NCBI GenBank assembly: GCA_001873165.1
Contig: MNYO01000126.1
Coordinates: forward strand, 1 to 9,444
Direction of reading: 5' to 3'
Source: Candidatus Gracilibacteria bacterium CG2_30_37_12
Lineage (GTDB): Bacteria > Patescibacteriota > Gracilibacteria > BD1-5 > UBA2023
Length of the DNA: 9,444 bases
This document shows positions 1 to 7,778 of this stretch, one piece after another. The position numbers and the translations under genes are program-made. The notes below the pieces were generated by a model. The model was not told where the DNA came from. It ran no database searches and saw only the letters and a program-made list of their open reading frames with translations. Each line of letters starts with the position of its first letter. The first letter of the stretch is position 1.

Positions 1-983
1 GACTTCTCGGTTTTTCTCAATAAAAGGGCTGTCAAGAAAGCAAGGACGGGGTATTGTTCTCATTTTGAACTTAAAAACTCCCCAGAATTCTCATTTATTG
101 CCTTCAAAAGATTTCCCATATGGGTTTTTAATAGTTGTTTATCAGCATCATCATCTTCCAGATCCTCAATAGCCTTTCGATATCCAGTATATGTTCGAGC
201 CATTACCTCCTTATGCTTGTAGGCTTCTTCGAGTTTCTTACTCTCTGCCCGACGATTTGAAATAAACATAGCGAGCCATAATACGAGAGCAAGGAATGGG
301 GCTCGAAAAAGAAACTGAACCCAAACTTCCTCGGCAGTTTTTGCTGGCGTATTAAAAAATACAAGAAAGCCATAGTATACGGAAGCCAGAAGAACAATGA
401 TAATAAAACATCTTGCCCATAAAATCGAAGATTTCTTATATTCTGCTACTTTTTCCTCAAAGGTTTTTGCTAACTCTACGGAAGTTGCACCCGGAGAAAG
501 TCGATTATTAATATCATCCATTAGCCTCTCATATTCTTTTTTTCCATTGGCGAAGAACTCCTCTATTTGCTTTGAAAGACCTTTCGTTTCTATGGTCTCA
601 CCTGCTTCATTTTTTGTTTTGAAACCAAATATTTTCTGTCTGAACTGTTCGATTTGCTTCTTGTTTTCATTAAATCCTACAACAAGTGCATTAAGTTCAT
701 CTTTAATAGATAAAGTCTCTGTATCTTCCTCATCTCCTACTATTTCTACATAGGCTTCTTGTATCTTTCCAAGTTTTTCTACTACCTCTTCGCTCGCAGA
801 GCGTATCTCTGCAAGGATACCTTCCTCACCATTAATCTCTTGCTCGCTCGTTTTTATTCTTGTTTTGTAATCTTCTGCGATCGTAATAGAAGCGTTGATT
901 TTGTTGATATCGGCAATCGTAGATTTCATAAGATCCAGAAGTTCTGGCCTTTTCATTCCGTTGATAGTTGCTTCGGTAGGCAT
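1..983 (-). CDS. Coiled-coil protein with two transmembrane helices, 3' end beyond window
   Basis: Unrecognised membrane protein. The first 307 residues run from ATG 983 to a UGA at 60-62. In this genome UGA is glycine, and the frame then stays open (GEQYPVLAFLTALL...) to the left edge, so the gene is partial. Residues 10-180 are polar, heptad-like and helix-rich. A PGATS motif (164-168) precedes TM1 (about 188-210) and TM2 (about 222-242), followed by a basic patch (RRAESKK) and a helix with YKHKE (255-259) and GYRKAIEDL (267-275). From memory, the PGATS plus HKE/GY pattern also occurs in uncharacterised two-TM proteins of defence islands; I could not check this. It lies 23 nt after the 74-aa gene and is probably cotranscribed. 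No enzyme motif is visible. A scaffold, sensor or membrane effector role is conceivable only from context. Confidence 0.8.
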
Positions 984-1006
984 ACAAAAAAAGTGAATAG
1001 ATAAAC

Positions 1007-1231
1007 TTACTTATTGGCAGGAGTTTTCGGATTTAGAGCAATAGCCAACTGATCCATAATCTTTTCTCGATCCGACTTGTCATTTACACTCTTTCGAGTT
1101 TCTACGGAAATAACCGATGGAGCCACTGTGGATATGGTTTCCATATTTGAATTATCATCAAGGAGTTCTTGAATAATTTGTCTGCCGAATTCTTTGACGA
1201 TAATCTTTCTATTATCAAATGGAGTGCTCAT
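1007..1231 (-). CDS. Small hypothetical protein, 74 aa, paralogue of the 52-aa neighbour
   Basis: Small soluble protein of unknown function: ATG at 1231, TAA at 1007-1009. The N-terminal part (MSTPFDN...EFGRQIIQ...ISTVAP..ISVE) aligns without gaps to the 52-aa protein encoded just upstream, with about 21 of the first 44 positions identical. It then adds a charged tail of roughly 28 residues (TRKSVNDKSDREKIMDQLA...). No signal peptide, TM segment or cysteine is present. It sits between the 52-aa paralogue (31 nt away) and the coiled-coil membrane gene (23 nt away), all in the same direction. The arrangement suggests an ancient tandem duplication inside the operon. The mixed charge and short length fit an adaptor or partner protein, but no function can be assigned. 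Confidence 0.72.
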   Translation of the reverse strand: MSTPFDNRKIIVKEFGRQIIQELLDDNSNMETISTVAPSVISVETRKSVNDKSDREKIMDQLAIALNPKTPANK

Positions 1232-1262
1232 TTTCAGAAGTGATTAGAAAATACAAAATACT

Positions 1263-1421
1263 TTATGTTGAACTTTCATTATAAGAACTTTCTACCGATA
1301 CAACCTCTGGGATTTGTGTGGAAATGATTTGTAGATTTGGATCGAAACCTCAAATTGTTTGAATTATTTGTTCACCGAAATCATTGGTAGATATTCCTCA
1401 ATTACTAAAAGGCTTACTCAT
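1263..1421 (-). CDS. Small hypothetical protein, 52 aa, visible only with UGA=Gly
   Basis: ATG 1421 to TAA 1263-1265 gives 52 codons when UGA is glycine; the UGAs are codons 8 (1398-1400) and 24 (1350-1352). The product begins MSKPFSNGGISTNDFGEQII and continues IST..PEVVSVESS. The same pattern (MS-PF-N, FG-QII, IST, P-V-SVE) recurs in the 74-aa protein downstream, which is the main evidence that this ORF is translated. A standard-code reading would miss it completely. It starts 2 nt after the stop of the three-TM gene, typical of tight operon packing or translational coupling. It lacks the charged C-terminal tail of its paralogue. Function unknown. Confidence 0.72.
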
Positions 1422-1423
1422 TT

Positions 1424-1882
1424 TTAGAAAAGTTTAATTACTAAAATAGTAGCAACTCCAACTGTTGCAGAAATATAGGCAAGTCAGGTCAGACATATCT
1501 TTCTTTTCAAGAGGTCAGATACACTTTGGTAGTTCTTTCTCAATGTAAGATGACAACTATTCAGGTATGCCTCATATTGATTGGTTCGGTCTACAAAACA
1601 CCCATCTATATTTCTATGAGAAGATACAGATTTTGAAAATATATTATAAAGAGCAAGTCATACCGTTAATAAAAAAGATACTACTATAATAGTTTTCGGA
1701 TAGAGAGACAAACTCTTCCCATCGGGAATAATCGCCGACATAGCACCGATAAATCCGACAATTATGGCAGATTTTGTATTCTCGTGTTCTATATTTTTGA
1801 CTTGATCTTCCAAATCCTTCTCTTGAATACGAATGCAGTCTACCTTTATTTTTAAAACATTCTCATTATTAATGTTCTCCAT
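1424..1882 (-). CDS. Three-transmembrane hypothetical protein, 152 aa, two UGA-Gly codons
   Basis: ATG 1882 to TAA 1424-1426, 152 aa with glycine at UGA codons 75 (1658-1660) and 133 (1484-1486). Both fall inside hydrophobic helices (FLLTV-G-LALYN and CLT-G-LAYIS), where glycine is well tolerated. A charged N-terminal helix (1-37) is followed by a hydrophobic hairpin (about 39-53 and 63-82), a polar helical segment (83-128, ...YQSVSDLLKRK) and a third TM (about 130-151). No enzyme motif or known family recognised. The layout of a soluble helical segment between membrane helices resembles small membrane effectors and sensors of defence loci, but this is only an analogy. It begins 12 nt downstream of hsdS and ends 2 nt before the 52-aa gene, so it belongs to the RM operon by position. 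Confidence 0.78.
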
Positions 1883-1894
1883 AAAATAAAAAGT

Positions 1895-3280
1895 TTAAGA
1901 AATACCAAATAATTCTGCTTCAAACTCTCTTTTTGCATTTTCTCTCAATTCCTCTGCTCGTTTTTTTGCTTGGTCTGCCACCTTTCTTGCTGTTTTTATA
2001 TGATCGACAATTTCTTTTTGAGTAGTGAGGGGAGGTAGAGGGATTTCAACCTTTTTAAGATCTTGTGCGGTAATTGCTGGGTATAGTGCCCCTGTCATAA
2101 AAAACTCAAATTGCTTTACTCCTGCACTTGTTTTCAGATATTCCAAAAGGAAATCGAGCGAATATAAATCTGAACTTTCAATCACCTGAAAACCGGAAGA
2201 ACAAACACATCCTTCAAATTGCTCGCTTACGATCGCAAACTTTTTAAGATACGGACGAGTGGTTCCAAGAATTAAATCTCATTTGTTAATAAGTTGAGTT
2301 GCTCTACTTGGAGCCTCATTTGTTTTAGTTTTTGTAGCCTCTGTTATACCTTCAACCTCATCGACCGATCCGATCTCCACATATTGGAAAGTCGGATTTA
2401 TGTGCTTGTCCTTCTTCCACGATCTCGATATGAACCTATAAATATTTTCAAGCCTCTCGGTCTTATATTTTGCTTTTCAAAGAATAGAAAAAATATCATT
2501 TCCTATATCTATAACATCCCACCGACTTTCCATTTCTCGAAATCTTGTCAGCCAAAACCCCTTTTTCTTCACTGTTTCTCGTATTGTAATACCCAAAGTA
2601 TCCATCAAATACGCCTCAATCTCTTTTGCTTTCCCTTCCGCCGAAATACTCAAAGAGTTCGCCTCATTTATTTGGTCGTGATAGGATTTCACGATCCGTG
2701 CTTGGGTTTCAAGATCGGGAAGCGGGATTTGAATAGCAAGAAGGTTTTCGGAGGTGACACGTGCTTTTGAATGCCCTTTGGCATCGCCTTTGAGTATCAT
2801 TTTTACATATTCACTTCGAAGAACAAGTTGAAGATAATCGCCCAACACTCTATCCGTTCGGATTGAAAGACTTGGATACTCTGAACTTACAGCAAACTCA
2901 AAGTCCTTTCTGTGAAAATGAATACAACCGTGCCGAGCATTTATCTTTGAGAAGATTATTTGATTTGGACGAATACGGAACAATTTCCCTTTATAAGTTT
3001 TGACATCATCGAAATCACGGAGGAAGAGTTCTCATCCGAAGTTTATCTTTTTGATTATTAGCATTCCCTTTTCTAAAACTTCTGTTTTCTCAATCTCTTC
3101 TCTGTCATTGTATAGGATTTCTGAAAGTTCAACGGTAGGAAAAGTTGAATGAAGTTCGTTCTTTTGAAAAAACCGCTTTACATCCCATCTTTCAAAATCG
3201 CGAAACCGCACGAGTCGGAGGAACTCGGTCGAGAGGATATTTGCGGGCACTTGTGGGATTGGTGCGATTGTTTGGCTCAT
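1895..3280 (-). CDS. hsdS: Type I-like restriction-modification specificity subunit HsdS, 461 aa
   Basis: DNA-recognition subunit that directs the methylase/nuclease to a bipartite target. ATG 3280 to TAA 1895-1897 gives 461 aa, normal for a two-TRD HsdS, when UGA codons 83 (3032-3034), 268 (2477-2479) and 334 (2279-2281) are glycine; a standard-code reading yields three fragments. The protein is an internal repeat. Each half opens with an F-R-[DE]...RWDV element (R25-V34 and R246-V256) and closes with the conserved IPLP-L--Q--IV linker (about 185-197 and 413-425) plus a long helix. Glycine 334 sits in NK-G-DLILGTTRP, a typical HsdS signature with a conserved G, which supports the code assignment. 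It starts 9 nt after rhuM. Two different TRDs imply an asymmetric target of two half-sites. Confidence 0.95.
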
Positions 3281-3289
3281 AGTGGGAGT

Positions 3290-4318
3290 TTATGTGTTAT
3301 CGGGTGAGAGTTTGCTTTCCGTTGTATCCGTTTCTTTTAACTTCTTTATCTCCTGTATCGCCTCTATGTAAACATCGAGACTGCCCCACTTTTCTTGATA
3401 CTTTCGCATCTCTTCGGCTATCTTTTCCTCCATCTTTACCTTGCTTACCTTACCGGCTCCCTCCAATATATCGAGTTTATTCATACGGAGGATATCATCG
3501 AGCTGGTTGATCCAGTCCTTCATAGTGAGTGATCGTTCCAGTGAGAGTTGGAGTTCTGCGAATGAGAAAAACTGCTCGCAAAGGAGGTAGAGTTGTTTGA
3601 GTTCTTTTTCGAGGAGATAATTCTTTCCGATCGTTGCTTCTCATTTGGTGATATGGTCTTTTTTGGCACCCTTCATCCCGAGAGCTGGTTTGTCGGCGCT
3701 TGCCCGTTTGTAAATGAGCTCTGCGGTTGTGTGTCCAGTTATCGCATAGACGAACTTGTTCTGTATCTTTGCGAAGAAATCCTGCGTTTCTTGGCTCTTG
3801 GCGTTGTAATTAGTGGAAGTATCACGAAAAACATCCTTGATCTTCTCATAAATCTGTTTCTCGGAAAATCGTATCGTTCGAACCCGTTCAAGGAGCGTTT
3901 CAAAATCCACCTTCCCGTTGATAGTGTTTCACTCTTCCAGCCGTTTGTCATCCATCACGAACCCCCTCATTGCGAACTCTTTGAGTATCCCCGTTGCCCA
4001 GTTCCGGAAGGCGATTGCCTGTTCACTACTTCGCACTCGATATCCGACCGCGAATATGAGGTCGAGGTTATAGTAGGTTTTTGGCTTAACAAAGCCAATT
4101 TCGGAATTACCGAAATTACTTGATTTCCGCATTGTAGAGGCAATATCTCGCTCTCACTCTTCATAGATGCTTTTTATATGCTCCGAAATAGTCGAAATAC
4201 CCCTTCAAAAGAGCTCTGCTATCTCGTCTTGTGTCATCCAGACATTCTCATCCTGCACAAGGACCTTTATAGCCCCGTCGCTTGTTTTGTAGAGTTGTAT
4301 GAGTGTCTTATTTTCCAT
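3290..4318 (-). CDS. rhuM: RhuM-family protein, 342 aa, four UGA-Gly codons
   Basis: Virulence-protein RhuM family, a group frequently encoded inside type I RM operons between hsdM and hsdS; its molecular role is not established. ATG 4318 (MENKTLIQLYKTSDG) to TAA 3290-3292 gives 342 aa, normal for the family, with glycine at UGA codons 38, 55, 130 and 226 (4205-4207, 4154-4156, 3929-3931, 3641-3643). Visible features: WMTQDEIAELF and ISTISEHIKSIYEEGE, a helix-turn-helix-like start; TYYNLDLIFAVGYRVRS and RNWATGILKEF; FFAKIQNKFVYAITGHTTAE; and TKGEATIGKNYL with MKDWINQLDDIL near the end. Glycines 55, 130 and 226 fit positions where I recall glycine or a small residue in relatives. A standard-code reading breaks it into several pieces. 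It ends 9 nt before hsdS. Confidence 0.93.
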
Positions 4319-4391
4319 AGTGAACTTTCTATTAAAAACTAAATCCGTATAATTCCTATTCCTTACCTTTTCGTATCAGAAGTAAGAGAAA

Positions 4392-4417
4392 CCATATCGC
4401 TCGTGTCCTCGATATGG
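4392..4417 (-). terminator. Hairpin immediately after the RM fusion gene, possible terminator or attenuator
   Basis: A perfect 8-bp inverted repeat (CCATATCG ... CGATATGG, 10-nt loop) starts at the base after the methylase stop codon (4418-4420). On the minus strand it is followed by TTTCTCTTACTTCT, a pyrimidine-rich but imperfect U tract. It could be a weak intrinsic terminator that lowers rhuM-hsdS expression relative to the nuclease-methylase, or an RNA-processing or stability hairpin. The 99-nt gap here is the longest inside the RM block, so a separate promoter for rhuM is possible, though I see no convincing -35/-10 pair. Confidence 0.45.
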
Positions 4418-6638
4418 TTAAACCTTCCGTTTTCCATCTATTTCGTAGCCATAGGAGGGCGATACGGATTGCCAGAGAGGATTGGTTCGGAAATACTCCC
4501 GAAACTCGTGTATAACCCCTTCAAGTTCGTTTTCACACACAGCACCCGTCTTTGTAATACCAGCCTGATCCACTTGTGCGACAGGTATTTCATAATCAAA
4601 TTGCTCTTTTAGGTTAGTGCGGATCTCTTTGGTGATAGTTTCTTCGAGTGCTTTGAGATCTTTCTTTGCCTGCGACTTCTCTTCTTTATTTCCTCCATCC
4701 TTTCCTCTGGAAGCGATGATATCCGCAAGGCGTTTCTTCTCGATCGCATATTTTTCCTCGACGGTCTCGGTGGCTTGGTTCTTGATAGTCTCATATGCCT
4801 CCTTTTCTTCTTTTGTGAACTTTTTAAGGAAGAGAAGAGATGGTTTTACAGTCGCACCTGCTGCCATAAAAACATCCTGTGGGATAGAGACAATGAGAAC
4901 AATCTTTGCACGTCCCTCAAACCATTCACGGACAGTTTGAAGTTGGCTATTGTTGAGAACTCCTTCGGGCAATACCACCCCCATTCGTCCTCCTGCTCGC
5001 AAAAGACGGAGATTTCGCTCCATAAAGAGGATCTCGGTAAGAGTGGAATATGCTCCAAGTTCATAGAGAGAAAGCAAAGGCTTTCCAATGTTGGCGGTAA
5101 TCTGTTTGAGAGCATCATTATAACGGTCTCCATATCGGGAGAGATAGTGGGCGATTTTCTTCTCGTCGTGGTATCGGTCGGCATCGGTGATCTCATAATC
5201 TTTGGAAACACGAGCACCGAAAGGAGGATTGGTGAGGATAACATCGAAACGCTCCTCGAAAATACCGTTCACGTTCAAAAGTCCGTCGTGATGATGAACT
5301 CCACTATGTCCGTCTCCGTGGAAGATCATATTCATCTTGGCAGTTCTGGCACTTCGAGGCTCCGCATCGGTTCCGAATACGCAATTCTGGGAGAGGTTCC
5401 AAACGCGACTGCCCGTATGGCTCGGCTCCAATTCCTTGTTGAGGGCTTCGAATGCGAGGTCGAGTTTCTCCATCGTAGCACTTTGTTTGTCTTCGGGAAG
5501 TGTCTCGAAATCGGGACTGATAAGTTCCGCCTTAATAGTATCTTTCTCTTTCTGAATATCCAATTCTATCTGTGATCTGACATATTCGAACGCGTTGATG
5601 AGGAAACCTCCCGTCCCGCAGCAAGGATCGCAGATAAGTTCATTTTCCTTTGGATCGAGAACCTCCGTCATAAAGCGAACAATAACACGCGGAGTGAAAA
5701 AACTGCCCGAGATCTCCACGGAACGTGCGCCCGAGGAATTGTTCGAAGGCTATCCCTTTCACGTCGTCGGAGGTATCAGAGAGATTGTATTTTTCCAGCA
5801 GTCCCACGATAGAAAGGAAGCTTTGCTCGCGGATTTTGATTGCGTCATTCGGTTCGAATATCTCATCGTGGATGAAATCCTCTTTCGTCTGTTCAAAGAG
5901 GTGTTGGTAGAATGGAAGAGATCCCGCCGATGCGAACTTCTGATAGGCATTACGGAGACCTTCAAATACCTCTCTGGAAAATATTGACCCTTTCCCTTCT
6001 TTACGCTCGAAACGGATCTTCATAAAGAGGATCTTGCTGATTTCATCGAACGCCATCTCGGGAGAAAGTTTGTCATTGTTTCGGATGACATTATGACACG
6101 AGAAGAGAAGATTTTGGAACTCATCGCGTGTAAATACCTTGGTTTTCGCAAGGATATCCGCGATCTTCTTTTCATCCCCAATATCCTTGGCGTGTGGGAT
6201 ATCTATGATTTCATCCAGAAAACCTTCTGGCACAATTTCTCCCGTTTTGAAAAACTTTGTCTCCTTCTCATTTGTCGTGATAAAGAACTTGGCACGAGCC
6301 CAACTTGCATAGTTCGCTCCTTGGAAATAATCTCCGCGTTGGATTTTCACGCTCTGTGCTTTGCATTCCACAACCAAGAAAGCGTGTTTCTTGGCTTTCT
6401 TTTCTGCTTCGCTTCACCATATCACGATATCCGCCCGGGCGTTTCCCTGTCCTCGTTGCGAATTGGCAACCTTCACTTCCTCATCCATCTGCGAGAGTTC
6501 ATATCCATAGTGGTTTTTGAGATGGCAGACATACGATTGACGCACGCGTTCTTCTGGTGTCATCACAAGCCACTGCCCACGGAGCGGGGAATAGATTTTG
6601 TTTCCGTTGATCTGAACTTCGAGTTTTACTTCGGACAT
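4418..6638 (-). CDS. hsdM: Fused HsdR-N-like nuclease / HsdM N6-adenine methylase, frameshifted
   Basis: Restriction-modification polypeptide. ATG 6638, TAA 4418-4420; 739 aa if one base of the T6 run at 5697-5702 is skipped. Residues about 25-150 resemble the type I restriction HsdR N-terminal (HSDR_N_2) nuclease fold: TPEERVRQ, then RAD70IVIWG and LVVE91CK93, the D...E-x-K pattern of PD-(D/E)xK nucleases. Residue 75 is a UGA-encoded glycine (6414-6416). Residues about 165-310 are an HsdM N-terminal helical domain (GIAFEQFLGRTFRGDLGQFF). The methylase follows: FTPR, motif I D337PCCGTGG, motif IV N470PPF, and a coiled C-terminal segment. The frame changes exactly between GQFF and TPR, so both reading frames are homologous parts of one protein. 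Unrepaired, translation would end at 5532-5534 (368 aa, nuclease plus N-domain only). It follows the LexA-like gene by 27 nt. Confidence 0.88.
5697..5702 (-). other. Frameshift site in a T6 homopolymer of the RM fusion gene
   Basis: On the minus strand the gene reads GGG CAG TTT TTT CAC TCC. Conserved HsdM sequence (GQFFTPR) requires GGG CAG TTT TTC ACT CCG, one T fewer. Upstream reading is in one frame and all methylase motifs are in another. The cause could be an assembly or sequencing indel, a real inactivating mutation, or a recoding site. The run is short for phase variation. Confidence 0.85.
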
Positions 6639-6665
6639 AGAGTGGAGTGGTTAGATTATTATGAA

Positions 6666-7289
6666 TTAACGGGCAGATACGACCAACTTGACGACCCCGA
6701 TGATATCGACCTCATCTTTGGGGGAAAGTTCCAATGTATCAGTATGCTTATTAAGAGAAAAGAGAGTATATTGTCCGTCTGTGGCTTTGAGGTATTTGAT
6801 TTTTGGCGTTCCATTATGGACGAGGAGGGTCTTATCGCTCTCGGTGGCTTCTTTCTGGTATTTTATGAGAACAAGATCATCCTCATATATAGCGGGTTCC
6901 ATAGAGTTTCCTTTCGCCCGTGTAAAGAAAAACTTTCCAAGGTCTTCTTTGGAACCGATTGGAAGGGTCTTTGTGGGAAACGGAATACGTTCCTGTTCGC
7001 TTATATCGTCGAGCGAAGTCTCTACAAGGTTTCAACAGTGGGCGAACCCGATGAGAGGGAAATAGAAAATGTCCTCAATCGGATCTTTGAGGACTTGATA
7101 GATGCCTTTCTCATCTTTGCGAATGTATCCTCTATTCTCCAACTGTCGGAGCTTGTTAATAACCCCCTGTGCGTAGTCGATACCGATTTGTTCCCCGATC
7201 TCTTTGAGAGTGAGTGTCTCGGTGATGCGTCTGTTCGCTTTCAGGAGTTCGAACAATTTCTTCTGTTGTATATCGAGTGGTTTTGACAT
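6666..7289 (-). CDS. lexA: LexA-like S24-family autocleaving repressor, 207 aa
   Basis: Transcriptional repressor of the LexA/S24 family. ATG 7289 to TAA 6666-6668 gives 207 aa, LexA size, with glycine at UGA codon 86 (7032-7034). Residues 1-65 form a LexA-type winged helix (QQKKLFELL, LTLKEIGEQIG, INKLRQLENRGYIRKDEKG). The S24 domain follows. The scissile site is PLIGFAHC85-G86, a Cys-Gly bond as in UmuD rather than the Ala-Gly of LexA, and the glycine is the UGA codon. The catalytic serine is in KGNS129MEP, and the lysine is K165 in PKIK165YLK, 36 residues later as in LexA. The gene lies 27 nt upstream of the nuclease-methylase on the same strand, so it probably controls its own operon and may couple it to DNA damage. 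It could instead be the genome's SOS repressor; the window cannot decide. Confidence 0.9.
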
Positions 7290-7315
7290 AATTTCAGGTA
7301 TATAAAATACTTCAA

Positions 7316-7332
7316 ATTATCGTCAGTATAAT
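7316..7332 (-). promoter_or_regulatory. Candidate promoter -10 within a small palindrome upstream of the LexA-like gene
   Basis: The inverted repeat ATTAT-CGTCAGT-ATAAT (5-bp arms, 7-nt centre) lies 27-43 nt before the ATG at 7289. It overlaps a TATACT -10-like hexamer (minus strand, 7325-7330). The -35 counterpart is poor (TTTTTA with 17-nt spacing). A palindrome over the -10 of an S24 repressor gene would fit autoregulation, but the arms are short and AT-rich, so chance is possible. Confidence 0.3.
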
Positions 7333-7382
7333 AACTTCTTTGTGAAATAAAAATTATTTTGTAAATCCTATTATTTTCAGAA

Positions 7383-7420
7383 TTAAAATATCCGAACGTT
7401 CCTCTTGGTATTCGTTCGGA
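7383..7420 (-). terminator. Hairpin downstream of the 70-aa gene, candidate intrinsic terminator
   Basis: A perfect 8-bp inverted repeat (TCCGAACG at 7391-7398, CGTTCGGA at 7413-7420, 14-nt loop) lies about 35 nt after the TAA of the 70-aa gene. On the minus strand the stem is followed by TATTTTAATT, a moderately U-rich tail. It would separate the 70-aa gene from the repressor operon. The GAAC/GTTC arms also resemble half-sites of LexA-type operators (CGAAC...GTTCG) of Gram-positive bacteria, so an operator role is an alternative. Confidence 0.5.
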
Positions 7421-7454
7421 ATATAGCTGTTTTCTTTATAGTAAAGTAGTATGT

Positions 7455-7667
7455 TTATCTCTTAAATAAAGCCTCCATCTCGGACTTGCTAACTTCATAT
7501 GTCAAAATTTCCCCTGTGCGAAGTTTTAGTGTGATCGAGGGTTTACTAAATAATCCTGTCGATACGGTCTTGATAAGGATATTTTCAAGATTTATAGTGT
7601 CGCCTTGGAGTTGGATTTTCCTTGCTGGCTTTACTTCTCGGATCTCAAAGGCTTGTTGGGGTATCAT
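7455..7667 (-). CDS. Small hypothetical protein, 70 aa
   Basis: ATG 7667 to TAA 7455-7457, no UGA codons. The product (MIPQQAFEIREVKPARK...) looks like a small soluble beta-rich domain, with alternating hydrophobic stretches (KIQLQGDTINLENILI, SITLKLRTGEILTYEV) and a short C-terminal helix (SKSEMEALFKR). No cysteines, TM segments or recognisable motif. It is flanked by its own hairpin downstream and a divergent promoter region upstream, so it is probably monocistronic rather than part of the repressor-RM operon. No Shine-Dalgarno sequence is present (TACCTCTCTA before ATG). Function not recognised. Confidence 0.6.
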   Translation of the reverse strand: MIPQQAFEIREVKPARKIQLQGDTINLENILIKTVSTGLFSKPSITLKLRTGEILTYEVSKSEMEALFKR

Positions 7668-7673
7668 TAGAGA

Positions 7674-7696
7674 GGTATTTTAGTAATTAGAATACC
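7674..7696. promoter_or_regulatory. Inverted repeat just upstream of the 70-aa gene, candidate operator
   Basis: GGTATT-TTAGTAATTAG-AATACC: 6-bp perfect arms with an 11-nt AT-rich centre, starting 7 nt before the ATG of the minus-strand gene. It contains a minus-strand TAAAAT (7677-7682) that could serve as a -10, but no good -35 is visible. It also lies in the 111-nt divergent region shared with the plus-strand gene at 7779. Confidence 0.3.
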
Positions 7697-7719
7697 ACTA
7701 CATACGGAGTTCTCCTGCC

Positions 7720-7750
7720 TTGTTTATGTCGGTTCGGAAAGGCGTATATA
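7720..7750 (+). promoter_or_regulatory. Weak candidate promoter for the 7779 gene
   Basis: TTGTTT (7720-7725) and TATATA (7745-7750) are separated by 19 nt, longer than optimal. A TATACT at 7769-7774 is too close to the ATG unless the transcript starts elsewhere. The evidence is compositional only. Confidence 0.25.
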
Positions 7751-7778
7751 TCCCGTATTACTTCCTTATATACTTTCT

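Noticed and set aside
4775..5575. 266-codon open frame on the plus strand
   Set aside because: It is antisense to the methylase domain carrying DPCCGTGG and NPPF, and is explained as a shadow of that gene's codon usage.
5697..5702. Phase-variable homopolymer switch
   Set aside because: A six-base tract is shorter than typical phase-variable runs; an indel error or fixed mutation is more likely without population data.
6093..7286. 397-codon open frame on the plus strand
   Set aside because: It lies antisense to the LexA-like repressor and the nuclease domain, both of which show clear family motifs; its product is low-plausibility (Phe/Leu/Ile-rich, no motif).
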